Source: Diphasiastrum complanatum
Lineage: Eukaryota > Streptophyta > Lycopodiopsida > Lycopodiales > Lycopodiaceae
Assembly (NCBI GenBank): GCA_029204225.1
Contig: CM055096.1
Coordinates: forward strand, 68,829,741-68,893,740
Length of the DNA: 64,000 bases
Direction of reading: 5' to 3'
Made by a program: the position numbers and the translations under genes. Positions 1 through 11,200 of the stretch are shown piece after piece. The notes under the pieces were generated by a model that ran no database searches, was not told the origin of the DNA, and was given only the letters and a program-made list of their open reading frames with translations. How positions within the stretch are numbered: the first letter of the stretch is position 1; every line of letters starts with the position of its first letter.

Positions 1-510
1 GTCTGATCATACTTTTTCACATTTTTTCAGCTCTCAAGGATTCTCTAGTGCTTGGCCTGCATGCTGCATATCTGCTTCGAATCCTACTGCACGAGCATTT
101 TGTAGTTAAAGCGAGGAGCTCAAACAATGAATCTCTTAACATGCATACCTTACTTTCTGTGGGTTGTGTCCCCAACATTACTCCTTGCTCGGAGCAACAC
201 TCAAAATTCTGACTCTTTCAATGGTTTTCAACCACGCCTAAATTAGCTTCCTTCGCAAAGTTTCTGACTCCTGTTTCTAGTTACAGTCCGTCGAGTCCCA
301 GTTTTCAACCCTAGTAGCTACCCGTCTGGATAGAAAGCTCGTCTTCTCTCTTGATTTTCAAGGCTTTTGTTGAATTTTTGACGATTTAACTTCTCCTGTC
401 TGAGCATCTGTCAAAAGCCCGACGAATTGTTCACTGACAAATCACAAGTTGTGCATAGTACCGAAGCGTTTTTGTGCTAGTTTGGGAGCTTTGTCGAGTG
501 ACTCAGTCCC

Positions 511-520
511 TATAAAATAT
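511..520 (+). promoter_or_regulatory. TATA box before the upstream first-exon copy
   Basis: TATAAAATAT sits about 65 bases before the in-frame ATG at 585, directly after a block (GTCGAGTGACTC) shared with the downstream copy. The downstream copy at about 5040 has lost the TATA string at the same place. The mirror copy in the right arm keeps it. Confidence 0.5.
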
Positions 521-584
521 TAGTTGCTACTGATCACTTCTACCTGTACATGTGCATTGGAACATTGCCGGGCCGCTTGGAAAG

Positions 585-743
585 ATGAGGGTCATCGCTG
601 TAGCTGCAATTTTCTGTTGGACAGTGCTAAGTTGTTCCCATGCTGTTCGGAAGACGGTGCTTCTAGACACAGACGTGGTCAACGAGGATATGCTAGCCCT
701 CCTGTACATTCTCAAGCAACCTCGCTTGCAAATTCATCTCAAG
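585..743 (+). pseudogene. Upstream first-exon copy of nucleoside hydrolase
   Basis: This is a 53-codon open segment from ATG 585 to a GT splice donor at 744, diverged from the functional exon 1 at 5081-5260. It encodes a signal-peptide-like N-terminus (VIAVAAIFCWTVLSC) and the metal-binding region, here read as DTDVVNED where the functional copy has DTDMDNDD. The second-last Asp of the family motif has become Glu and another Asp has become Val. It ends in the same phase, so it could splice to exon 2 at 7694 as an alternative first exon. It could equally be a dead duplicate. The flanking 500 bases upstream are duplicated with it. Confidence 0.65.
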
Positions 744-1301
744 GTAATGGTCATAACTTTTGTTTGTGTTACAATTCCTAGTTTGATTTTCAAGCAAGCT
801 AAATCCAGAAATAGACCAGAACACGAATGATGATTCCAAAGGAAATCCTGACCTCAAGCAAACCAAATGAAGTACTCTTTTACTCCGCTTATTGGGATGC
901 AAGGACTAAAGCTCGCAATTTTGGGGAATCAAGTACTTGTATGAATTAAGCATCAGCCTCAAAATCCTGTCACTTTCTCATAATACTCCAAATTGTAAGA
1001 TTACAAACAATATGTAGTTGTATATTCTAGTGCTAATGTCATGACAAATGAGGTTCTCGATCAATAGATTACATTTTAAATCTTTACTTTTTTTGAACTC
1101 GTCCTGGCACACCGCATCACAGATGTTGATGCAGGAGGCAACTTTATTGGGAATTTTAATATTCTTGTATAGCCTTCTTTCCTGCTGTATACAAAAGGTG
1201 GGTATATTAACCAACCCATCACCGTATTTTAGACCTCCAATGTGATGACAATAGAGGGGCATAAGCAATGAGATGGTGGGAAAGATACAATGTAGGACAG
1301 T

Positions 1302-1392
1302 TAAGTGTGATACACCCGTCCACCACCCTAAGATTATTCAAGCACACTCCCATTATAAGTGTGATACACCCATCCACCACCCTAAGATTATT
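1302..1392. repeat. Two 37-base direct repeats
   Basis: Copies at 1302-1338 and 1356-1392 start TAAGTGTGATACACCC and end CTAAGATTATT. They differ at one position. No coding potential. Confidence 0.85.
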
Positions 1393-1454
1393 AGATTGAA
1401 TTGTTAGTCAATGTTTTTTTTAATAGTATTATGCTTTTTATGCAGTAGGTACCA

Positions 1455-1575
1455 TAAATAATCAGGGACCTGGCAGCCACTGGTGGAGGCCACGAGCTGT
1501 CCGGGGACCCGAGTCTTTGTCGTATTGGTCCGACCCGGAATGGACCATTATCTCACGTAATTGACCGTTGGGCTG
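1455..1575. repeat. Dispersed GC-rich motif, copy 1
   Basis: About 110 bases here match 19130-19237 at roughly 70 percent identity by eye. Shared blocks include GGACCTGG, GGAGGCCACGAGCTG, CCGGGGACC and CGTAATTG. It is probably a piece of an unclassified repeat family. Confidence 0.6.
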
Positions 1576-2267
1576 TTTTTTTTGACACGCCTCTCTTCTG
1601 TCACTTGTGAGGCTATAGGTGTGGGTGCTTGAGGGCATGGTCTTCAAAGGAGGCTTTACCTATCTTAAACACTAAGAGGGATAGCTGGATTTTTAAATAA
1701 TGTCTGGCATGCTAGCCTAGTGTAGGCTCTCCAGCCCATTATGAGCATAATTTTGTGCCCTAGCTTGCTCCAACAAAATATTGGAATGCTATCAAATATC
1801 ATTTGAAGGATTATAGCTGACACATGTTTCCACTTGAAGGATTATAGCCGACACAAGTATCTACTTGCAAGATTTTGAGGGCAAGAATTTTAAGAAATTG
1901 GTGACATTCAAATACTACAAGATGCTAGAGGTATTTTCCACAAAAGTTTTTTGAGCACGACCTCAATTCAATTGAGAAATAAGCTTTTCTTGTTTAAAAC
2001 ATATTTCAAACTTGGATAAGGGTGGGGCCTTGCTTGCAACCTCAATCCTTGAAGAGCTTATTCTTGATTGAGAATATATGCAAAGCCCCACTCTCATCCA
2101 TAACTAGAAATTGTGCCACATGCATCATTTTTTGGGTGAACTTCAAGGACATCATTTAGATCTAGATGTCCACATCTAGGAACTTAGCCGCCTTCTTGGA
2201 TGTTGTAAATGTGGTTTTTCAAGGTGCACAACGTGTGAATAATGCATCAGAGATTTAATCCATAATG

Positions 2268-2270
<3 letters not shown>

Positions 2271-2360
<90 letters not shown>
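2271..2360. repeat. (GA)n microsatellite
   Basis: An uninterrupted GA run of about 90 bases. Confidence 0.97.
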
Positions 2361-2362
<2 letters not shown>

Positions 2363-2425
2363 ACTTCATGTTTGTATTATATGAGAGAACTACACCACAC
2401 AATGAGCAAGAAACTTCAATATGGA

Positions 2426-2426
<1 letters not shown>

Positions 2427-2498
<72 letters not shown>
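2427..2498. repeat. (TG)n(GA)n compound microsatellite
   Basis: A run of about 32 bases of TG passes directly into about 40 bases of GA. Confidence 0.97.
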
Positions 2499-2501
<3 letters not shown>

Positions 2502-3790
2502 TTTATGCACCGTCACAAATAGTCACGTGAGTATAGCATCAATCGTATACAGATTGGGCCCTGAAATAAATAACTTCATTAGAGGCTCATTGGGTCCTTA
2601 CAGGGATTAAAAACAATAGAGTACATTTCAAGTATATCTTTAAATAGCTAAGAAGCCCAATGCCCATTAATAGTTTCAATACCCTCTATTACAACAAGAA
2701 GCAGGATTTCCGACATGCACTTCCGATGGATTTAGAACCGTTGGAATCTTTCTTGCGATTTTATGTCTCAAAACATGACGGAAACCACTAATTTCTATTG
2801 TTGTGCTCCCTTAAGAGCAACTTTGTTGGAGCTTTTTAATCAAGTCTTTAAAATCACCAGAGCATGCTTTTTTTACAAATTTATTCACTTGACATTTTAC
2901 TCCTTTTGTGCATTTCATCATCATTTGCATGCTATGACAATCTCCAATGTCCTACCATGTAAATCTATCTTGCATTAGGACACCTCCAAGAAAAAATATT
3001 GCTTGGAAAGATAGGATTGTTCTTTAGTAGCATAGCATACATAATAAATTTCTTAGATATTTCAACATGATCTAAGGGTTTAAAACTCCATTGTGAAATT
3101 GGGGCGCGATCAATTTTGCAAGGTTGAAGGCTGCTTTGCAAGATAAGAACTTCACAACATGATATGACACAAGAAATTTCATTTTGAAATGTTCTCATCA
3201 TCACTATATTTTGTCACCATTAGGAAATTTTATAAAATTTTAGCTATAAGGCAAAATTTCACCTTGAAATTTTGCGCATTCTCTGACTAGGAGTAATGTT
3301 TTCACAGCTCACAAATTGAGAGTTTCACATTGAGCAAAGATTCTTTGATTTACTGACCTTCAATGTCATTCAATACTAGAGCACATTTCATAACAACAGA
3401 ATCCCTTCGAATGGAATGTTTATTGCAGAGCTTAAAACTTCAAATAGATTAATGGGATTCTCCAATTCAGTTTGACAAATTGAATGCCTTCATAATTCAA
3501 CAAGATACCGATGTTTATGGGGTCTCATGTGGTATCAACACGATATCATAAACCTATTCGGCTGATAAATGATTTTGTGATACTAGGATCTAGAACCGGA
3601 TCCCCCAAATAACTATCTTAATACTAGTATTGATACCCCGGTTTGAGAGATTTTATGAATTTTTGCAATGGTATTAATAGTAGTATATTTTTAGTAAAAG
3701 AATCTCAAATTGCATATTAGTTACTTTGCCAGCTTCAAACACTAGTGTGCATTATTTAATATCTTTCCGCCCTCTAGGAAGTCACACCCA

Positions 3791-3812
3791 CCCCCCCCCC
3801 CCCCCCCCCCCC
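3791..3812. repeat. Poly-C tract at an arm-specific junction
   Basis: 22 consecutive C lie exactly where the right arm carries its own extra block of about 520 bases. The C run in the right arm is only 5 bases long. Confidence 0.9.
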
Positions 3813-4309
3813 AAAAGGATATACACCACCAGAGTGTCAAGTGTCTGTCTATTCAAGACAGCGCCGAAGTGGGTTCTACTGAGCTTTTAGCTTAAAAGTT
3901 GCGTCTACTGAGAAACAATCACTGACGTAAACCCTGCTTTTTTACAGCAGCAGCGGATCGTCCAAACGTTTTGGATTTTCTAGCTTCTGGGTAGTCAGTC
4001 TCACTCACGTCTTTGACTTATGTTTCTTTCTGTCCTCATCAATAATAAGTCCTCGTCTTTCAATGCAGCACTACCTCTATCTATTATTACTGCATTGTTT
4101 TATGGATACAATATCACAAAACTTGCAATACTCGAATCAAGTACTCTCTATTCTCGCATGGCGTGTTACCTGCTCCCTTTTCAGCTACGTAACACACGCC
4201 ATGCTGTAAACTGTAAAGAGTACACAAGTTTACAGATTGCTGCGGAGGAGCTGCCTAGGATTGGAATGCCGCAGGCATTTCTGTATCAGTTTACTTGTTA
4301 CGTACCTCC

Positions 4310-4402
4310 GTTGTTGGATGTGGGCTTCATGGATCAGTACGTTGTTGGATGTGGGCTCATGGATCAGTACGTTGTTGGATGTGGGCTCCATGGATCAGTA
4401 AT
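4310..4402. repeat. Three tandem 30-base repeats
   Basis: Three copies of a unit beginning GTTGTTGGATGTGGGCT and ending GGATCAGTA. The mirror arm carries the same three units. Confidence 0.85.
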
Positions 4403-4585
4403 GCTCTCTGGCATTCAATGCCTTGAATTCCAACAAAGCAGTTAAATCGAGCTATAAATTGGGATTGAGCAAGTCGAGACTGGGTTTGATCTCCATTTTC
4501 GGAATTCTGTCAAGGATGTTGGATTAACTAACCAAAAAGAGCAGGAGACTTAAAAAATATTTAAGCAACCAAGGAATCAGGATCC

Positions 4586-5260
4586 TCCTGCCTGCTTCGA
4601 ATCTTACACCAGCGTTCCGGAGGTACAGCGAAAAGCTCAAACAATGAATCTCTTATCATATCATGTCCGCCTTGCTTCCTACTGGATGTTGAATGCCTGA
4701 AAACTTAGGTGCTCAGATTAACAATGTTGAAAAATCTGATGTGTTAGATCCTTTCAATCAATGCCTGAACCAGCATCCTTCGCAGACTTTCTGATTCATG
4801 TTTCTTCTTACAATCCAGTCATATCTCAGTTGTCAACCTTAATAGTCATGCATATTCCTAAAGATCTCGTACATTTGTGTTTTCTTTATTTTCAAGTCTT
4901 GTGTTGAATTTCTACAACTATGCAAATTTACGTGGGGATCTGTCAATGCCCGATGAATTTATCACTTAGAATCAGTTAAATTTGTAAGCTGAAGCGTTTT
5001 TGCGGTAGTCTGGGAGCTTCCTCGAGTGACTCTGTTCGAAGATTATTTGCTCTTGATTACTTTAACCTCTGCAACGAAATATGAGGCGGCCGATTGGAAA
5101 GGTGAGGGTCATCGCAATAGCTGCAACTATCTGTTGGACACTGTTCAGTTGTTTGCATGCTGCTCCAAAGACGTTGCACGTAGACACAGACATGGACAAT
5201 GATGATGGGCTAGCTCTTCTGTACCTTCTAAAGCAACCTCGCTCGCAAATTCATGTCAAG
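4586..5260. repeat. Second copy of promoter plus exon 1 unit
   Basis: This region is a diverged direct duplicate of about 66-743. Shared upstream strings include TGCTTCGAATC, GCTCAAACAATGAATCTCTTA and GGGAGCTT..TCGAGTGACTC. The duplication therefore covers several hundred bases of promoter as well as the first exon, and predates the inverted duplication because both copies are mirrored in the right arm. Confidence 0.75.
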
Positions 5261-8200
5261 GTAATCTTCATCATCCGTTTCTTTGTGTGCCTACAATTCA
5301 TGGTTTATTTTTGAAGTGGTTGCAATGTAACGATCCTGGAATTAGACCAGAGTACGAATGGTGATTCCACTGAGCCCACTGGATCTCAACATCGCGGGCA
5401 TCTTGTTTATCAAGGGCACGAAAAGTCTTAAATTTCACGATTTAGGGGCTTGTATGTAAGCGTCAGTCTCAATATCCGTCTGTCCACGCATAACACTCCG
5501 AATTATTCTCTTATAAAAGGTCAAAGATTAGCATGGCGTTTACAATTCATTCTTGACGTGCATTAAATTCTGCAGAGATTGCCATTCCTTGAGAATTGCA
5601 CGGTGCTCGGAACAATAAATTCATAGTAGTAAAAGAACAGCGTGGCGATTTACTATGCTTTCTTCAAGTGCGTTAGAATCTGCAAAGGTTGCCAATTCTA
5701 CGGAATTTACAAGCTGCGGATGCAGCCAGGATAGACAAAATACTTTCAACCTTTTCAAAACAATAATTCAACAATATGATTTTAAGACACACATGCCTTA
5801 TGACCCCATACTCCGTGGCTTTACTCGTTGTAAAGGCCCACTCCCTGCCCTGGCAGGTTTGCCTGCGCAATTCTGGAACAAGGCAATGTCACCAAGGCTT
5901 CAAGTATATAGGGTAAAGCCCTACCTGGGGGCTTTGCACAGCAGCCTTGACACTTGTTTTGATTTTTTTTGGATTGCCATGCCCAGGCGCCCTGCCCGAT
6001 CAGGCTAACCAGGCATTATGGCTGTAATGCCAAGGGTAAGTTCACAAAGGAGGGCAGCTTTTCTCGACATGCTCTTGGATTCTCTTGGCATATTTGGAAT
6101 CTTGGAGAATTCGGGATGTGGGCAGTTTCAAGGGAGGGAGGGATCTTCCCTCCCTTGAAAACAATTCTCACACAACCCTCTGAATAGAAGGTTGTGTAAT
6201 ACTCAACTTTTCGAGTGGAAGGTTGAGTAAAGAGGTAAAGAGCAACATCGATGAAATTCGGATTGGAGAGGTAGCTATATATCCTTCATAAAAATCGAGG
6301 ATCCAGTTGTATGACATACTTGATATCAAAGCCAAAATTTCTCAAAACCTATGATGAATTTGATCACTAGCAAAATTTATTTTTTGCAATGGAATAAAAA
6401 GCATAAAATATGACATCATGCCGAGGGTTATGATAAATAGAGCTACTTTTTCACCTTTCAGTGAACTTTTTCTTTGGGTCAAATAGAGAGACTTTAAGCC
6501 TAGATATTCCCATGTGAAATGTTTCAACAGTATAAACCACCAACTTTGAACTAGGCTAAACAAATGATTTAGCTCAACCTTCGGACCGTTGTTGCTTGTT
6601 CTGAATGCGTTCCGTTTGGAAAAGTGACCTAAATTTTCTTTTTCCTTGAAATTATTGCAAAGTAGGGAATGACATTACGCTGCCTTAAATAGGCTGTTCA
6701 GACATAAAAACTAAATATAAATAGAAAATTATTTCTATGCACATACGCTGGGCGTTCAAAGGGCTGCCATATCTAATTAAAGTATTGCAACATCTAGATG
6801 CTGCTTTGAGTAGCATTACGAAGAACCGATTTGTGTTACCCAACAATACACAGAACCAGACAACACAAAGGCTCTTGCAAAAGATGGAGTCTCACGATAG
6901 AGAATAACCAGGATTGCACACTAGAGACTATGGCAGAGCAAGAACAAAAAGTATGATCAAGCTTGGATAAGCAAAATATAGAGATGAGACTATCACCGTC
7001 CATCTCCTCGCTGCAGGCTTAGTAAACTCGAGAAAAACCTGAAGTTTCCCTTGCACATGTATTCATTGCATGTCTCTTCTGCATGCAATAATTTTGTGTG
7101 TTGGCACACACGCAAGGCTAAAACATGAAGTAGGGTGGAAATGTGATAAACCATCTCACCACATGTGGAAAGGTAATTCTCCTTATAACGGTTTTGAGTC
7201 TTATCATTCTTGGTATTTCCCTTCAGTGCTACTTAACTTTTAGGTGTTGTTTGACTGTACTACTGACTGCGACTTGCCACTATCTAACAATGTGCTGCTG
7301 GATGCTATTCAGAACGTACTGAATCAAGCAAATTTTGTAAGAACGTACATAACCGCTCTTCAAAAGTGCAAGAATGAGCGTAATGGGTTTTTTACCCTAA
7401 GTTGACTTTATTTCCTATCAAATAAGATTACAGCTGTACAGTCCAGCCTCAAGTCCTGAAATCTTTTTCAAATGCTTGATGACTAGCTCTGTAAAAGTTG
7501 TAATCTACTACTGCCCATGGTAAGAGAAAAAAACTAGATTTTCACAGCCTAGCCTTCATAATTGAAGTATATGAACATAACCATGTTGTTCAGTATGGTG
7601 TGATTGCATTTAGCTTAAATCTTTGAGCTTGTTTTTAATGCATGTATAAGAGTCTTGTTTTCTCATGTGCTAAACAAACTTAATTGCTGGCAGGCAATAA
7701 CAATCAATGCAAATAGCTGGTCAAATGCTGGATCTGCTATAAATACCGTCTATGATATCTTGTACATGATGGACCGTGAGGACATTCTCGTCGGAATCGG
7801 TGGAGAAGGAGGTATAACTGATAATGGCACAATCCTTCCAAATGTTGGTGGTTATCTGCCCATTATTGACCAGGTAAAGAACTCTTACCATCTAATACAT
7901 GACAATGGTGTCCATGAAAAAATAATGTTCTGGCTAAGATGACCTCAAAAGCACAAAGAGCTGGATGGCCATATTTTGAGACATAAGCATACAGATTCTA
8001 AGATGGTTCGTGTGTGGTATGTGTGAAGTGAACTTATCGTTGATGCTGAATTATTATTGTGATCCTGGAAAATATCTGGCAGGACAAAGAAATCCGGCTT
8101 TGTGCTGGCAAAGCTTATAATATTGCTAAAACCTGTGATCATACAGGGACTTTCAACAGCCGGCCGATGCCGCTACAGAGAAGCTATTCCTCCAGGCCCA

Positions 8201-11200
8201 GGTGGACATTTGGACGTTGACACCAACTATGGTCTTCGAAGACAATTCCTCCCACAGGTGCTCTAACTTCTACTAGTTTTGGAGAAAATTTTCTTGCAAA
8301 ATTTTGCTTTAACATTTCCTGATTTCTCTAATTGAATGACTCCATTTCTTGATTTTCTATGACTACTTAAAATAAGGCTTAAACATTGAGTGCAGACTAG
8401 AGTAAAGGATCTATGTAATGTCAATCAAAGTGTGAGCAATTCTCAAAGGAAAATTTCTAGGATCAATTTACGTCAATCAAAGTATGAGCAATTCTCAAAG
8501 TAATTTTCTAGAACCAATCTCGGTGTCTTTGTTGTCCATTTTATTAAATATGTTTCCAGTAGATTTGTTTTCCTCACATCTGTCAAAGTTCGTTCATTAT
8601 CACCAGAAGTAGCTACAATCCATATTGCGAAATACATTTTCTGGAGCTTTCAAATCTTAATGGGACCGCTATAGTACTCTAGAGTAGCCTGGACCTGTTC
8701 AACATATTTGGAAGACTATATTGTCTGTTGTAGAGGCAACATTAATCATTAAATTGAAGCTTATGCTTATGATCTACAGGGAGAAAGGCATTATGTTCCT
8801 TTAAAACAGCGCACTTCACAAGAGGTGTTGGTGGAAACATTATCTGAGGGACCAACCACGATATTGCTATCGGGAGCTCACACCAACTTGGGAATACTGC
8901 TCTTATCACATCCTGAGCTCAAGAAAAACATAGAGCACATTTACATTATGGGTGGTGGCGTGCACTCCTCCAATCCAACAGGTTGCTGCCCCAGTGGATC
9001 TGGCCTATCATGCACACCAGCACAGTGTGGGAATGTAGGGAATCTCTTCAGCGCATATCATACCAATCCATGGGCTGAATTCAACATTTTTACAGATCCT
9101 TTTTCTGCATATCAGGTCTTACCTATCAATCTCTCTTGCCTTATTTAAGTCGTTGTGCTTGGGTCATAATTTCTGAGTTTAAATATGTATGCTCTGTTTC
9201 AGGTTCTTCACTCAGCTGTTCCCATCACTCAAGTTCCATTAGATGTCACAAATTATGTTCCCGTGTCTCAAGTGTTTCTTTCCACTCTTGGGAAAAACCC
9301 AAAAACGCTCGAGGCTCAATACGTTTATCAAACTTTTAACTTATTGCGTGAAACTTGGTTCGATGACAACTTTTACAATGTACGTATGTTGCTTGTGTTT
9401 GTTTTCAGCTTTGTTTCTTTGATGCGGCTTCTGGTTGAGCCTTGTTTTTCAATACATGATATGGATCTTCATAAAAAGCTCGGTAAAGATTGGACTCTGG
9501 AGATAATTACTTACTCATATAGAAAGATAAACAGCTTACTAGTGAGTTATACTTGTGGCAACGTTTACAGTGTATATATGTAGCTTATGTTTGTTTCCGG
9601 ATTTGTTTCTTTGATGCTGCTCTTTGGTTGAGTCTTGTTTTTCAATACACGATGTGGAGCTTTATACAAAGTTCGGTAAAGATTGGACTCTGGAGATAAT
9701 TGTTTATTCATAGACAGATAATTAACATAATAGCCTTATACTCGATTCTTTTTAGCAAATCATTGCAGTTTTCATTTAGGACTGTCACATGTACCGTTCA
9801 TCAACCGATAGATCCTTTTGGAACTTTTCACCGGCTCATTGTTTTACAACACAAGTTTAACAATGGCAATGCATAAAACTAGAACAGCCATTTGGTCTTA
9901 TTTGAAGGTATGTAGGAAAGTATGTCTCTTAAGCCACACCGTCAAAGGAAGTATTCTTCCACGAAGCTATATCACTTGTTAAGCATTTTTTAGCAGTGTT
10001 CTTCCCTCAATTATTCCAATTTTGTTGAAGCTTGTTGACTGCCTTCATAGACGTGAAACTGTTTGAGCTTTTCTCAGTCAGGATAGAGATGTCAAACTCA
10101 CACGCTTTCGAGCGCTGTGTATCTGTACAGAGCTTCTTCTTGTGGGACTCTTTTGCATCAGCAGTTACCATCTCGGGCATGTTGACTGGACACAATCCAC
10201 ACAAGAATAAGTATGCAGTGATCCACCCCAAAAATATCACTGTATTGACTTCTGACAAACCATATGGCATCAATGATGGTTCCAACCCTTTCTTTGACAA
10301 TAGAACAATGCCAAAGTTTCATTTGCAAAAGGGTGGTGTTCACAGTGGGCACGTGCAAAGAGGCATTCAGGACCCTTTCTGTTTGGTTCCAGATGGTAAA
10401 GGTACTTGCATGGTAAGTGCTACTAGCAGACTGATTTGATGCGACAAACAAGTTCAAAATCTCAATGTATTGACTACAATGACTCTGCTGTGGCTTAATA
10501 GGATGGATACACAAAAGAGGTACAGAATGGTGGTGCACTTATTCAGGTTGCTCTGCTTCCAAAACCAAATAAGGATATGACCAGTACCCTAAAGACGCAA
10601 TTCGATGCAGACTACATTCATGTAAGTAAATATTTCATACTTTGTATAGTTGTAGTAAATCTTTTTAGCTAAAATGCCATTTTCAGAACTGTATTTTTAT
10701 TGCGACGTTTTTCTGTATGCTTATTGTTCCGTACTTCTTCATTCATGGGAAAAGTGACTATGATATTGTCTTGATCTAATATCCAATATACCACCGAAGA
10801 TCTGAATCACTGAATTAGCTTCCTGCAAGCTATAAAGCTTCACATAAGGAACATTTCAAGAGTTACAACTGATCAACAAATTTTCTGGCAAAAGCATGAA
10901 GTTAGTATCCATCGCAGTTGTGTGTAAGAAGTGCTGATATATCCATACTGTAAAACATCCAATGTGCATGATCCACATGCTTAGTTGTTTCATTTTATTC
11001 GAGGTGATTACCTGGCTCTTCTTTAAGTCTTGGACTTTGAAGTCATCGAAAATGACAAGATAAACAGCCATTGCTGCAAGAAACTGATTCATGAATAACA
11101 CAACTGTACTTACGTTTTTATGTTTCAAGCCAATCCAGATTGTGCTGAGTCAGGAAACTTAAAGCTACATCTCCCAAATATTGTCGAACAGTATTAAACT

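Larger units (their letters stand above)
1257..2612. other. Block present only in the left arm
   Basis: The right arm joins directly across this position (about 47268). The string ACAATAGAG flanks the block at 1248-1256 and 2613-2621, which would fit a 9-base target duplication. However, the right-arm junction is explained base for base by joining 1250 to 2611, so a deletion in the right arm is also possible. No terminal inverted repeats are visible. Inside are a pair of 37-base direct repeats, a dispersed GC-rich motif (about 1455-1575) and two microsatellites. No gene was recognised. Confidence 0.6.
162..6750. repeat. Left arm of large inverted repeat
   Basis: This arm is the reverse complement of 42600-48361. 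The outer edge lies near 162 (matching 48361) and the inner edge near 6750 (matching 42600), where similarity stops abruptly. Several long stretches are nearly identical: for example the conceptual translations of 5655-6008 and 6342-6563 are the same as those of their mirror copies. The arms differ by arm-specific blocks (1257-2612 here, about 45585-46111 in the other arm) and by a poly-C tract. The inner end lies inside intron 1 of the nucleoside hydrolase gene. Confidence 0.9.

Noticed and set aside
2269-2610. Frame with Arg-Glu and Cys-Val repeats
   Set aside because: Translation of GA and TG microsatellites.
4020-4445. 141-codon frame, repeated in the right arm
   Set aside because: Its duplication is explained by the inverted repeat; it contains the tandem 30-base repeat and has no recognisable protein features.
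5655-6008. 117-codon frame identical in both arms
   Set aside because: Lies in intron 1; identity reflects recent duplication, not coding constraint.
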